Below are positions 18,282-27,407 of a stretch of 64,000 bases of DNA, piece after piece. Positions within the stretch are counted from its first letter, which is position 1; the number at the start of each line of letters is the position of its first letter. The DNA comes from Bin5 sp965232575 (GTDB lineage: Bacteria; Chloroflexota; Anaerolineae; Caldilineales; Caldilineaceae), in NCBI GenBank assembly GCA_965232575.1, contig CBDDPZ010000009.1, forward strand, positions 806,001 to 870,000, given 5' to 3'. Under the pieces are notes generated by a model. The model saw only the letters and a list, made by a program, of their open reading frames with translations. It was not told the origin of the DNA and did no database searches. The position numbers were made by a program, and so were the translations under genes.

Positions 18282-19403
18282 TCATCCGCCGATCTGATTC
18301 ATTGCCCGATCTTCGGCGAAGACACCCGAGGCCAGTCCATGGCCCCACGGCTTATGAAACGAGCCGTCCTTCATTAGCTCCCGTATCCTATCGAAATCAG
18401 CGCCGCCGCGCAAGGGCGACAGCAGGTCGACCTCGTCATCGCGCAAAAGACAGAGCCGCAGTTTTCCGTCTGCCGTCAGACGTACGCGGCCGCATCCCTG
18501 GCAGAATGGTTCGGTGACACTGCTGATGAAGCCGAGGGTGCCGGCGGCTCCAGGGATCCGAAACGGGCGGCTGGGATCGACAAAGTCGTAACTGGCCTCT
18601 TCAAGCGCGCCGAAGACCGATTCGACTTTCTGACGTATCTCACGGAAAGAGACGACATGGCTCAATTGAAAGTCGCTTACTTCTCCAAACGGCATCATTT
18701 CAATGAAGCGGACTTCCCAGTCTCTTTCCATCGTCAGGCCGGCCAGCTCGATGACGTCCTCCTCGTTAAAGCCGCGGGCGACAACACAGTTCAATTTGAC
18801 CGGGCGCAGCCCAGCACACTCAGCCGCTTCGATTCCGCGCCACACGTCTTCAATATCGCCCCAGCGCGTTATGCGGCGGAAGCGGTCAGGATCGATCGTA
18901 TCGATGCTGATATTTACCCGACTCAGCCCGGCATCGGCCAGAGGCTGCGCCAACTCATCCAGGAGCAGAGCGTTAGTCGTCATGGCCACGTCGCGAATGC
19001 CCGGAACTGTGGAAATTCGCCGTACCAGGTCCACCACACCGGGACGAATTGTCGGTTCGCCGCCGGTCAGGCGAATCTTGTCTACGCCCAGGCTGGCCGC
19101 TACATTGACAAGAAAGACGATCTCCTCGTCCGACATCAACTCGTGACGCGGGCGGAACTGCATTTGTTCCGGCATACAATATACGCAGCGCAAATTACAG
19201 GCGTCTGTCAGGCTGATGCGCAAATAGCGGATACGGCGGCCATAGCTGTCGTGCGTCGGCTCTGTCATCGCAGCCAGCGCCTCCGCGCCCGGTGGAGTTG
19301 ACAAAGTTACGCTGCCATATTTTGTTCGATGCTTCTGCCCGGCCACCGTCGCTTCAGTCAGCGGCAGTTCCTGCAGTTCTGGATTGCGTAATGTCGTCGG
19401 CAT
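18282..19403 (-). CDS. moaA: GTP 3',8-cyclase
   Basis: 373 residues. RISLTDACNLRCVYCMPEQM carries the CxxxCxxC radical SAM cluster; the second cluster ligands are in FCQGCGRVRLTADGKLRLCL. The protein ends NQIGG, the conserved Gly-Gly tail needed for activity. MoaA makes the first intermediate of molybdenum cofactor from GTP. The first 45 residues before MTEPTHDSYGRRIRY are poorly conserved; an alternative ATG is at 19268, but neither start has a strong Shine-Dalgarno. The regulator gene ends 34 bases upstream on the same strand, so the two may be co-transcribed. No other moa or moe genes are in the window. Confidence 0.94.
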   Translation of the reverse strand: MPTTLRNPELQELPLTEATVAGQKHRTKYGSVTLSTPPGAEALAAMTEPTHDSYGRRIRYLRISLTDACNLRCVYCMPEQMQFRPRHELMSDEEIVFLVNVAASLGVDKIRLTGGEPTIRPGVVDLVRRISTVPGIRDVAMTTNALLLDELAQPLADAGLSRVNISIDTIDPDRFRRITRWGDIEDVWRGIEAAECAGLRPVKLNCVVARGFNEEDVIELAGLTMERDWEVRFIEMMPFGEVSDFQLSHVVSFREIRQKVESVFGALEEASYDFVDPSRPFRIPGAAGTLGFISSVTEPFCQGCGRVRLTADGKLRLCLLRDDEVDLLSPLRGGADFDRIRELMKDGSFHKPWGHGLASGVFAEDRAMNQIGG

Positions 19404-19437
19404 ACTTGCAGATTCCCGATAAGGACCGTTCTTGTTC

Positions 19438-20103
19438 TCAAAACATCAGTTCCACATTTTGCGCTCTGGCCGCATGCTCTCCGGATCCCACTTGAACACG
19501 AAAACTGCAACAGCTCTGACCGTCAGCGATAGCTTGACCAAGCTCGCAGTTTTGTCCACTGAGGGATTCCACGAGGGCCAGATCCATGCAGCAGAGTTCC
19601 TTGTGCTCAGCGGCCACCCCTGTGTAGGGACAGTTGTGCATATGCAGAAGGCCAGTAGTTGGCTCCCACTGCGCCAGGTACCCTCTCTCGTTGAGGAATG
19701 CGACGACTCGGTCCATTCGTTCGTCCAGCTTCTCGTCTTCCGGGCTGTCAAGCGCAACCGGCTGCGCCATCTCCTGCGCCAACTTTCGAAAGCAGCCGTC
19801 AATCTTATCAGGAGGAAGCATCTGTTTCATCTGGCGTACGACGCCAGCCGTCAGCAGAGCGAAATTGTCCGGAAAATGCGCGTCGGCGTTCGCAGTCAAC
19901 GAATAGATCTGTTGTGGTCGACCGACCTTACGGCGCGCCTTGGCTTTGGACACCGTGATCAGATTGTCTGACAGCAAGATGTCCAGATGATACCTTACCG
20001 ATATCGGAGCCAGATCTAAGCGCTCAGCTAATGCTCCGACCGAAGCCTGGCCATCCTGTTTCAGAATCTCTAAAATGCGACTGCGAACGGTCTGCACACT
20101 CAT
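19438..20103 (-). CDS. SufR-like DeoR/ArsR-type regulator with C-terminal cysteines
   Basis: 221 residues. Residues 1-70 are a winged helix: RSRILEILKQDGQASVGALA, then LAPISVRYHLDILLSDNL, the recognition helix, and ARRKVGRPQQIYSLT, the wing. The C-terminal half holds HNCPYTGV, ELCCMD, QNCELG and SCCSF. This cysteine spacing resembles SufR, which senses Fe-S clusters and represses the suf operon. No suf genes are adjacent; the A-type carrier and moaA lie just downstream. Its own promoter at 20137-20165 carries a 20-base palindrome, a likely autoregulatory operator. Confidence 0.8.
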   Translation of the reverse strand: MSVQTVRSRILEILKQDGQASVGALAERLDLAPISVRYHLDILLSDNLITVSKAKARRKVGRPQQIYSLTANADAHFPDNFALLTAGVVRQMKQMLPPDKIDGCFRKLAQEMAQPVALDSPEDEKLDERMDRVVAFLNERGYLAQWEPTTGLLHMHNCPYTGVAAEHKELCCMDLALVESLSGQNCELGQAIADGQSCCSFRVQVGSGEHAARAQNVELMF

Positions 20104-20136
20104 GCTCCAAGAAAGCGACTGGGCAAGTTGACTACT

Positions 20137-20165
20137 ATTCTAACAGAGCAAACGCGCTGTGTCAA
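20137..20165 (-). promoter_or_regulatory. Sigma-70 promoter of the SufR-like regulator
   Basis: On the minus strand, a perfect TTGACA (20165-20160), a 17-base spacer and TAGAAT (20142-20137). Start point near 20130, giving a short leader before ATG 20103. Confidence 0.75.
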
Positions 20166-20170
20166 ACATT

Positions 20171-20190
20171 TTTATGAATAAATTCATAAA
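20171..20190. promoter_or_regulatory. AT-rich palindrome upstream of -35, operator candidate
   Basis: TTTATGAAT-AA-ATTCATAAA is a perfect 9-2-9 inverted repeat, six bases upstream of the -35 of the regulator gene. Dimeric winged-helix regulators bind such dyads. The position suits autoregulation or activation; it might instead act as an UP-like element. Confidence 0.55.
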
Positions 20191-20399
20191 AAAACTGTTA
20201 CGGAAGACTGAGCGTACCGGGAGCCCCCTCGAATTGCCCCTGGCCAGTAAATGATACTGAAACTTGCGATCCTATCTTGGCGAGGAGGAAACACCTTGCT
20301 CATGCCAAAAAGGGAAATGAAGAATTTGAGGAAACCAAATGGTCGAACGTGTGCCACTTTTTACAATTCGTCTTTCCTGAATTGTTCTTTTTCTGCGCC

Positions 20400-20428
20400 T
20401 TGACTAGCCATTTGCTTTACGATACTAT
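20400..20428 (+). promoter_or_regulatory. Candidate plus-strand promoter
   Basis: TTGACT (20400-20405), a 17-base spacer and TACTAT (20423-20428). It points into gene-free sequence 450 bases before the next gene, so it could serve a long leader or a small RNA. Confidence 0.35.
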
Positions 20429-20877
20429 GCCTACCAGTCCCCACGGAAACAGGACATTATCATTTCATACTTACCATTCGGATTTCAGTAAATGTAGAGA
20501 CCAACTGCTTCGTTGTCCTCCTTCGCCCCGGGCCATACAGGCCTCAATTATGACTCTTCATCGCACTCCTCCGCAAGCGCCGGAGTTCCTGTCGCGTTAG
20601 TCCGATTGTCATGACCGCCTTCTTTGATTCCGCTCTAATGGCGGCAGGGGCATACGAATTTGAAACACTTTCGTGAGCGAAGAAAACTGCCAAGATGCTT
20701 CAAACTGAAGTGCCGTACTTTTCGGAACCGCGGAACATAAGACAGTGCAGAGGCGTCAACTATAATAAGCTATCCGTCCAGCGGATGGTCCGGCCATAGA
20801 AAAGGCCATTTCCCATCCTCATGACGCCTTATTGAACTTGATTCATTTGTCGTCAGCCATTCACGAAAGAATTCCCT

Positions 20878-21663
20878 ATGACTGCTCTCATTCACGACAA
20901 CAACGGCCATGGACTCCAAGAGCTAAACCATTTCAACTCACGTCTGATCCGTACTATTGTTTTGGCGCTCCTTCTGGCGCTGGCGATGCTGGCCTTCGCA
21001 GTTACGCCCATGTTCGCTGAGTCCCCTCCTTCCCCCAATGTCCTGGTCGACGATTACGTCTCAGTCCCCAAGAATGGAAGTGCGGATATTGAAGTTCTGG
21101 GCAACGATTCAATCACCGAATTTGTCAGTTTTGACTTCACGAATCCAAGTAATGGCAGGTTCGGGTCTTTCACAACGAATGCCGTAAGGCAAACTCTCTC
21201 ATTCAATTATTTGCCAAACATGAATTTTGTTGGCAAAGACAGCTTTACGTACAAGATTTCCGATAGCCGCGGTGGCACTACCTACGCTACCGTTCATATA
21301 TCGGTCTTTAGCGATCTTGACTGCTCAACCTGCCTCATCAGACACGCGGCCACACCCGTCAATATCACGATCGGCGCGGACGGCGCCTTTAACTACCATT
21401 TCATTGGTGACGGAGGGGTCAAGACGGGGCCGGTACTTCCGCCAGTCAAGGAGCTGGCTGAAATACATGCGCCGGGATCAGACAACGTCGTTTTGTATAA
21501 CGGCACTAACTCTGTATCAGGCGCGCCAATTGTCATTAGCTACCTGCCCAACGAGCAGGTCGTACACGTGAATACATCCTATCCGGACCGCCATAACGGT
21601 TCAATGAAACCATACATCTTCGTCATTGATCTGGATCACGAGGTCTCGCATTGGGAATGGTGA
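20878..21663 (+). CDS. Secreted protein with Ig/cadherin-like repeat
   Basis: 261 residues. Residues about 20-46 form a hydrophobic segment (IVLALLLALAMLAFAVTPMF) ending at AES, a plausible signal cleavage. Residues about 55-150 match a bacterial cadherin-like/Big repeat: VDDYVSVPKNGSADIEVLGN, then KDSFTYKISDSRGGTTYATV. The rest, with a CSTC pair, is not recognised. It likely sits outside the cell or on the surface. No linked partner; the next gene is 290 bases away. Confidence 0.6.
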   Translation: MTALIHDNNGHGLQELNHFNSRLIRTIVLALLLALAMLAFAVTPMFAESPPSPNVLVDDYVSVPKNGSADIEVLGNDSITEFVSFDFTNPSNGRFGSFTTNAVRQTLSFNYLPNMNFVGKDSFTYKISDSRGGTTYATVHISVFSDLDCSTCLIRHAATPVNITIGADGAFNYHFIGDGGVKTGPVLPPVKELAEIHAPGSDNVVLYNGTNSVSGAPIVISYLPNEQVVHVNTSYPDRHNGSMKPYIFVIDLDHEVSHWEW

Positions 21664-21954
21664 TGGCTGCTTGCAGTTAACCAGCCATCGGCGTGCGGCC
21701 GGCCGGGTATGGTGGCCGGCCTTCGATACGTTCCCCAGAGCGAGGCAACCGTTCCTGCGAGACGTTCAACGCAGGCGGACTTTCGCCGAGCGGGAAAGGA
21801 GGTGCTCAACCGAATTTATCAGTGATTAGAACAGTGGTTAGAAGGAGCATTTGGCGCAGGATAGACTGACGCCATGAAAGCAGGATTGCCGTGCGCCGCG
21901 ACAAGCTTTGAACCGCAAAGCGCCACGGCCCATCCCATCTGCAAAGGGGGAAGC

Positions 21955-23328
21955 ATGTCAGACACGCGAAATTCTCACCAGAAAATGAGCCGCCGAAGTT
22001 TCTTGCACGCCATGGCAGTCGGCGCCGGCGGCGCGGCCCTGGCCGCATGTGTAGTGCCGGAAGGAGCCATGCCGGCCGCCGAAGAAGCAGCGGCGCCCGC
22101 GCAGGAAAACCTCCCAATCATCTATTGGTCGATGTTCGGCCTGCAGGAGGCGGCGCAGGCACAGAACCAGGTCGAACGCTTTAACGAGCAGACCGGCGAA
22201 AACGCCATTTTCATGTCGATCGGCTGGGGCAATGTCACCCAGAAAGCGCAGGTCGCGATCCAGGGCGGCAACCCGCCTGATATGGTATCGCTCTGGTCTC
22301 AGGCCTATACGTGGGGTCCTCGAGGCCTCTTGCTCCCGTTAGAGGACTATGCGGAACGTGACGGCTTTGACGGCGAAGGCTGGTCCAAACCGGCATGGGA
22401 TGCGCTGTGGTCGGAAGGCCACCTCTGGGGCACAGGCCATACGCTCAACGTCTTTGCTCTGCACAGCAACGACACGCTCTTGGAAGAGGGCGGGTTCAGT
22501 GCAGACAGCCCCCCCGAGACTTTCGCCGACCTGGACGTGAAGGCGGAGGCGCTGACAACCTGGGACGACGACGGCAATATCACCCGGTTGGGCTTCCTCC
22601 CCTGGCTCAGGTCAGGCAGCCTCTGGCACTGGGGCTGGGCCAACGGTGCCCAGTTCTACGATGAGGATACCGACACCATCACGGCCGGATCCGAAGAGGC
22701 ATTGCTCTATACGCTCGAATGGTTCAAGTCTTACGCAGATAAATTCGACATTGAAAAGATCGACCGCTATGTTTCCGGTTTCGGCAACCGCAGCTCTCTG
22801 ACAGAGGATCCCTGGTACGTCGACAAAATCGTCTTGCAGATCGACGGCAGCTGGAAGCGGAGTTGGATCCCGCGCTATGCGCCCGACCTTGACTACTCGG
22901 TATTCAAGTCCCCATATGGCCCGGGATACACCGAACCGACCAGTCTGGTTGAGATTGGCGCGATGTTCAACGTTCCCAACGGCGCCAAGAATCCGGACGG
23001 AGGATGGCAGCTGGCCCATTTCATGGCCGGCAAGCAGCAGCAGATCGAGTTCGGCAATCTGGTTGGTGACGTTCCGCCTCTGAACGAAGCCGCCCGCGAT
23101 CCGGAGTTCCTCAATTCGCTGCCCTTCAACGAGCTATATGTCGAGCTGACCGAGTCGGAAGGCGGCCGCGCCTGGCCCCGCATTCCTGTTCTGGAGCAGT
23201 ACAAGACAGAAATCCGACGCCTCCAGGACGAGGTCATTCACGGCCAGATCGATCCCCAGCAAGGTCTGGACGATATGACAGCCAAGCTGCAGCAGGAGTT
23301 GAACGACTTCCGCCAGCAGGTCAGTTGA
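21955..23328 (+). CDS. ABC sugar transporter, solute-binding lipoprotein
   Basis: 457 residues from ATG 21955, with GGGGGAAG upstream; the frame extends to 21874 but without that site. MSRRSFLHAMAVGAGGAALA is a twin-arginine signal and LAAC a lipobox, so the protein is probably exported folded by Tat and lipid-anchored. The mature part is a family 1 extracellular sugar-binding protein (FNEQTGENAIFMSIGWGN, QVAIQGGNPPDMVSLW). It feeds the two permeases that follow. No ATPase gene is nearby, so a shared MsmK-type ATPase may serve it. Confidence 0.92.
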   Translation: MSDTRNSHQKMSRRSFLHAMAVGAGGAALAACVVPEGAMPAAEEAAAPAQENLPIIYWSMFGLQEAAQAQNQVERFNEQTGENAIFMSIGWGNVTQKAQVAIQGGNPPDMVSLWSQAYTWGPRGLLLPLEDYAERDGFDGEGWSKPAWDALWSEGHLWGTGHTLNVFALHSNDTLLEEGGFSADSPPETFADLDVKAEALTTWDDDGNITRLGFLPWLRSGSLWHWGWANGAQFYDEDTDTITAGSEEALLYTLEWFKSYADKFDIEKIDRYVSGFGNRSSLTEDPWYVDKIVLQIDGSWKRSWIPRYAPDLDYSVFKSPYGPGYTEPTSLVEIGAMFNVPNGAKNPDGGWQLAHFMAGKQQQIEFGNLVGDVPPLNEAARDPEFLNSLPFNELYVELTESEGGRAWPRIPVLEQYKTEIRRLQDEVIHGQIDPQQGLDDMTAKLQQELNDFRQQVS

Positions 23329-23400
23329 TAGAGACGTCCCCTGGCACGAAATCCCGGCGGGCTGACCTGTCAACCCGCCGGGAGACGGGAGAAGGCGGTC

Positions 23401-24303
23401 ATGACATTTGGACTAACGCGACAGGAACTCCGTCGCTTGCGGATAGGCGTGCTGTTTGCGCTTCCCTGGATTATCGGATTTTTGAGTTTTACGATTTTCC
23501 CTGTCGTCTACTCGTTCTACTACAGTCTCAACGTGTTTACGACTTTCGGGCAACCTCTGCACTGGGTCGGGTTGAGCAACTATGTCAAATTAGTGAATGA
23601 CGATCTCTTTTGGGTTTCACTCTACAATACGATGTACATGGTCGTCTTCGGCGTCTCCTTTCACATTGCCTTGGCCATCATTCTCGGGCTCCTGCTCAAT
23701 CAGAATCTGCGCGGCGTTTCCGTCTACAGGACCGTCTACTATATACCAACGATTGTCCCGATTGTCGCCACTTCGGTGCTCTGGATGTGGGTGTTTAACC
23801 CTGAATTCGGTCTGATCAACTCCGCGCTAAGCGTCATAGACGTCCACGGCCCAGGATGGCTGACCGACCCCGTCCTGTCAAAGCCATCGTTGATTCTGAT
23901 GGGCGTGTGGACGATCGGTGGAACTTTAGTGATCTTTCTGGCCGGGCTGCAGGACATTCCCCAGCATCTCTTCGATGCGGCGATGATCGATGGCGCAGGC
24001 GCCCTGCAGCGAATCAGGAATGTTACGCTTCCGATGCTGTCCCCGGTAATCTTTTTCAATGTAATCATGGGCGTCATCGGCGGTTTCCAGATTTTCGCCC
24101 AGGCTTTCATCATGACCAGGGGCGGCCCGCTGGACACGACCCTGTTCTACGCCTACTACCTCTACCAGAACGCTTTTGAATTCTTTCAAATGCCCTATGC
24201 TTCGGCCATGGCCTGGATCTTGTTCCTTGTCGTAATGGGGACGACGCTGATCATTTTCCGCAGTTCGGCTCGTCTGGTTTACTACGAAGGCGAGGAGAGG
24301 TAG
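23401..24303 (+). CDS. ABC sugar transporter permease 1
   Basis: 300 residues with six predicted membrane helices. IGVLFALPWIIGFLSFTIFP is the first helix; DAAMIDGAGALQRIRNVTLP is the EAA-type loop that docks the ATPase. Typical of MalF/UgpA-like CUT1 systems. The gene follows the binding protein by 72 bases and is followed by its partner permease after four bases. Confidence 0.93.
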   Translation: MTFGLTRQELRRLRIGVLFALPWIIGFLSFTIFPVVYSFYYSLNVFTTFGQPLHWVGLSNYVKLVNDDLFWVSLYNTMYMVVFGVSFHIALAIILGLLLNQNLRGVSVYRTVYYIPTIVPIVATSVLWMWVFNPEFGLINSALSVIDVHGPGWLTDPVLSKPSLILMGVWTIGGTLVIFLAGLQDIPQHLFDAAMIDGAGALQRIRNVTLPMLSPVIFFNVIMGVIGGFQIFAQAFIMTRGGPLDTTLFYAYYLYQNAFEFFQMPYASAMAWILFLVVMGTTLIIFRSSARLVYYEGEER

Positions 24304-24307
24304 GGCC

Positions 24308-25207
24308 GTGGGCAGGACAACGACGACTCTGAAGCGACAACAACAGGTGGGCGCCTCTGGCTTCGGCAGCCTCTCGAGGACACAGCGCGAGACGTTGAGC
24401 CATTCAGCCAGCCATGTCGGACTTTTCCTGGTGGGGCTATTGTTCTTCCTGCCCTTCTTCTGGCTCGTTTCTACCTCACTGAAAGATCTGGACCAGATAT
24501 TCACGCTGCCTCCCGTTTGGATTCCCGATCCGTTTCGATGGCAGAACTATCCGGAATCATTGAGTTACTTTCCATTCTTTCAACAGCTGCGCAACACGCT
24601 GGTCATAGCAGTTTCCGCCGTATTCCTGACAGTGATTTCCAGTTCGCTGGTCGCGTACAGTTTCTCCCGGCTGCGCTGGCATGGCCGCGACATTCTGTTC
24701 TTCGCCATGCTTTCGACGATGATGCTGCCCTATCAGGTCACGATGATACCGCTCTTCATCATGTTCCGGAGCCTCGGCTGGGTCAATACGCTTTTGCCGC
24801 TGATTGTGCCCCATGCCTTCGGCGTTCCGTTTTTCATTTTTCTGCTGCGTCAGTTCTTTCTCAGTCTGCCCAGAGACCTGGACGACGCCGCCATTATCGA
24901 CGGCTGCTCAGAGTTCGGCGTCCTGTGGCGGGTGATACTTCCCCTTGCAAAGCCGGCTCTGGCTACCGTGGCGCTTTTTCAATTTCTGTGGAGCTGGAAC
25001 GACTTCATCGGGCCGCTGATTTACCTGAACGATCCCAGCAAGTACACACTCTCCCTGGGAATCCAGGTATTTGTCAGCACGGTAGGTGTCCAGTGGGGAT
25101 GGATGATGGCGGTTACGACCGTACTGACAGTGCCGGTAATCATCCTCTTCTTCTTTACCCAGAGGACTTTCATTCAAGGCATCGCCCTTACCGGCATCAA
25201 GGGGTAA
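24308..25207 (+). CDS. ABC sugar transporter permease 2
   Basis: 299 residues, GTG start at 24308, four bases after the first permease stop. Six helices, MalG/UgpE-like; RDLDDAAIIDGCSEFGVLWR is the EAA loop. Helix one is FLVGLLFFLPFFWLVSTSLK. It forms the membrane channel with permease 1. The GH42 glycosidase gene begins about 75 bases later. Confidence 0.93.
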   Translation: MGRTTTTLKRQQQVGASGFGSLSRTQRETLSHSASHVGLFLVGLLFFLPFFWLVSTSLKDLDQIFTLPPVWIPDPFRWQNYPESLSYFPFFQQLRNTLVIAVSAVFLTVISSSLVAYSFSRLRWHGRDILFFAMLSTMMLPYQVTMIPLFIMFRSLGWVNTLLPLIVPHAFGVPFFIFLLRQFFLSLPRDLDDAAIIDGCSEFGVLWRVILPLAKPALATVALFQFLWSWNDFIGPLIYLNDPSKYTLSLGIQVFVSTVGVQWGWMMAVTTVLTVPVIILFFFTQRTFIQGIALTGIKG

Positions 25208-25282
25208 TTGTGCCCCCCTGCAGATGCTCCGGCAAGGCGAATACCTGGACCGGTCCCCGTCCCTGCATACAGGAGGATTCCT

Positions 25283-27271
25283 TTGGCGCATAAAGACGGT
25301 ATCCTGATTGGCACGCACTATGAATATCCCTTTGGCGGCATGGCGACTCGCCCCGAATGGCTGCCGCAGGGAGAAGATGATTGGCGCCGCGATCTGGAGA
25401 TGATCAAGGATACGGGATTCGACTCCATCCGCATCCGCATCGGCCTGGACAGCAGCCTTGACGAGGTGGGCCGCCTTCTTGACATCTGCCAGGAGCTGGA
25501 ACTGGGTGTCCTCTTCGGCTTCGCAACCTTCTACGTACACAATAGCTTCATTGAGGAGTTTCCCGATGCCAAGGTCGTCGACAGACAAGGCGTAGCCTAC
25601 CCCATTCACGAACATGACTTCCGCTGGCAGCGTGCCTGCATCAACCATCCCGAGTACCGGCGGCAAAGGGACCAACTCCTGGCTGATTCCGCCACACGCT
25701 TTGCTTCACACCCGGCGCTCATAGATTGGGATGTACACAATGAACCCAGTATCGGTACGGGAGATCACGCCTGTTACAACCCGCATACTGTGGCTACGTA
25801 TCGCAATGATCTTGCGGCCCGGTTTTCGTCGATTTCGCAGGTGAACGAACGGTGGGGAACGACTTTCGGGGATTTCACGGGTGTCGAACCTCCAACGGAA
25901 ACAGACAATGACCCGGACGGCTTCTGGCGCGACTGGCGGGAGTTTATCGCTCGCAATCTCAACGAGTTCCTGTTGGGCGGTATCCGCATCATCAAACAGC
26001 ATGCGCCCGGCGTCCGCGCCAGCTTCAACTATACGAATCCCTACAGCATTCAGGGCACAGGGCAAGACTGGTGGATACTTCCACAGCTGGACTACGCTTC
26101 GTCAAGCCACTATTGGGGATCGGGCCCGCGCACTGGCGCTGAGGCCGGCTCAAGGATCGCTCTTCTCAAGGCGCTCGCGCCTGGTGCCCAGGCTTGGTTA
26201 ACCGAGTGCCAGGGCGGCCCTTTCCGGTCGGATATACTGTGGCGTGGAATCAACATCGACGCCGAAGTAAACCAAGTTTTCAGCTACGCCAGTCATGCCC
26301 ACTACTTCTATCGCTGGGATCCCCTGATGTCAGGGCCCGAACCGTGGATCAACCACATGGTCGATGCCGACGAATATGACACCGAACGCCGGCTTGCAAC
26401 CAAACGCGTCATTGCAGATCTCCGGCGCCACGAAGACCTGATAGCGGCCGGCGAGACGGTTCCGGCCCGAGTCGGCATCTATCTGACGCGCGAGATGATC
26501 TGGGCGGCCAACGCTCGCGAGGCGCCGATCAGTGAAACAGTTGTCGGCCTCTACGCGCTCTTCATGGACTTGGGCTACGAGGTCACTTTCGTCCCCCACG
26601 CCTTCAGCCCCGACTGCGGTCTGGAATTAGTGGCGGTCCCCTTCACACTCGGGATATCGGAAACTGAGCGGCAGGCGTTTACGACCTACTTGGAGCAAGG
26701 AGGCAGGGTCATCGCCGAACTGCCGATGACCAATTTGCAGGAATGTCAGAAAGTTTGCGAAGAGCTGGGAATGACCTGCCGCGAGTGGATCTGCCCCATC
26801 TACTTCATTGCAGGCTGGAGCGTAAACGACTCAGAAGGTCAGTTTGGCGGCTTTGCCTTTCACGATCAGGTGCTGTTGGACGGTTACATGGGGCATCCCA
26901 TTGCCACCTACCGCGACAGTGGCGAACCCGCCCTGATCAGTTCTGGCCCGGATGGGAGGCTCTTGATCCCTACATTCGCCCTTGGTCGCTCCTATTTTTC
27001 CTCGCTTCACCGCGGACTCCGGCGTCTGATACAGCGGTGGCTTCCCGCCTCGCTGCCGCCTGATGTTACAATTCAAGGCGTGCCCGATGAGTACCGGTCC
27101 TTGGTGGAGGCCCGCCTGGTTGAGAGCGACCGCGGCAGCCTGCTCTTTCTCATCAATCGGTCAGGGTACGACTGGGAAGTGGAAGTCCAGCCACGGGGAT
27201 ATCAGGCCGAAAAGGTGCGCTTGCCGACACATGGCGCCACCCACAGGCTCGTCCGCACTACCCGCCATTAA
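25283..27271 (+). CDS. GH42 beta-galactosidase-like glycosidase
   Basis: 662 residues. Start TTG 25283 has a perfect AGGAGG six bases upstream; a TTG at 25208 in the same frame lacks one. The barrel carries IDWDVHNEPSIG, where Glu is the acid/base, and AWLTECQGGPFRSD, where Glu is the nucleophile. Residues about 410-530 are the trimerisation domain (ETVVGLYALFMDLGYEVTFV). No signal peptide, so it works on imported oligosaccharides. Its position behind a CUT1 importer suggests that the importer brings in a beta-galactoside-like sugar. The exact linkage is not known. Confidence 0.85.
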   Translation: MAHKDGILIGTHYEYPFGGMATRPEWLPQGEDDWRRDLEMIKDTGFDSIRIRIGLDSSLDEVGRLLDICQELELGVLFGFATFYVHNSFIEEFPDAKVVDRQGVAYPIHEHDFRWQRACINHPEYRRQRDQLLADSATRFASHPALIDWDVHNEPSIGTGDHACYNPHTVATYRNDLAARFSSISQVNERWGTTFGDFTGVEPPTETDNDPDGFWRDWREFIARNLNEFLLGGIRIIKQHAPGVRASFNYTNPYSIQGTGQDWWILPQLDYASSSHYWGSGPRTGAEAGSRIALLKALAPGAQAWLTECQGGPFRSDILWRGINIDAEVNQVFSYASHAHYFYRWDPLMSGPEPWINHMVDADEYDTERRLATKRVIADLRRHEDLIAAGETVPARVGIYLTREMIWAANAREAPISETVVGLYALFMDLGYEVTFVPHAFSPDCGLELVAVPFTLGISETERQAFTTYLEQGGRVIAELPMTNLQECQKVCEELGMTCREWICPIYFIAGWSVNDSEGQFGGFAFHDQVLLDGYMGHPIATYRDSGEPALISSGPDGRLLIPTFALGRSYFSSLHRGLRRLIQRWLPASLPPDVTIQGVPDEYRSLVEARLVESDRGSLLFLINRSGYDWEVEVQPRGYQAEKVRLPTHGATHRLVRTTRH

Positions 27272-27407
27272 GTGTTACAGTGGGGCTGAATTCTTCTTGA
27301 CCAGGAGAGAAGCACGAAGGCTCTGCTCCTGTTGGCGGCGGCAGGAACAGGCTTAGAGGTGATAGTGTAATGAAGTCGCTGACTTAACTATTCAGAGGGA
27401 GAAAGGA

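Larger units (their letters stand above)
20104..20877 (+). other. 774-base intergenic region
   Basis: No convincing gene. It contains the regulator promoter and palindrome at its left end, a plus-strand promoter candidate at 20400-20428 and a TATAAT at 20761-20766 without a good -35. A 107-codon open frame at 20277-20600 has low-complexity, non-protein-like content. Base composition is more AT-rich than the flanking genes. Confidence 0.5.

Noticed and set aside
20277..20600. 107-codon open frame in the 774-base gap
   Set aside because: No family features, no neighbour link; the composition is not protein-like and a promoter candidate lies inside it.
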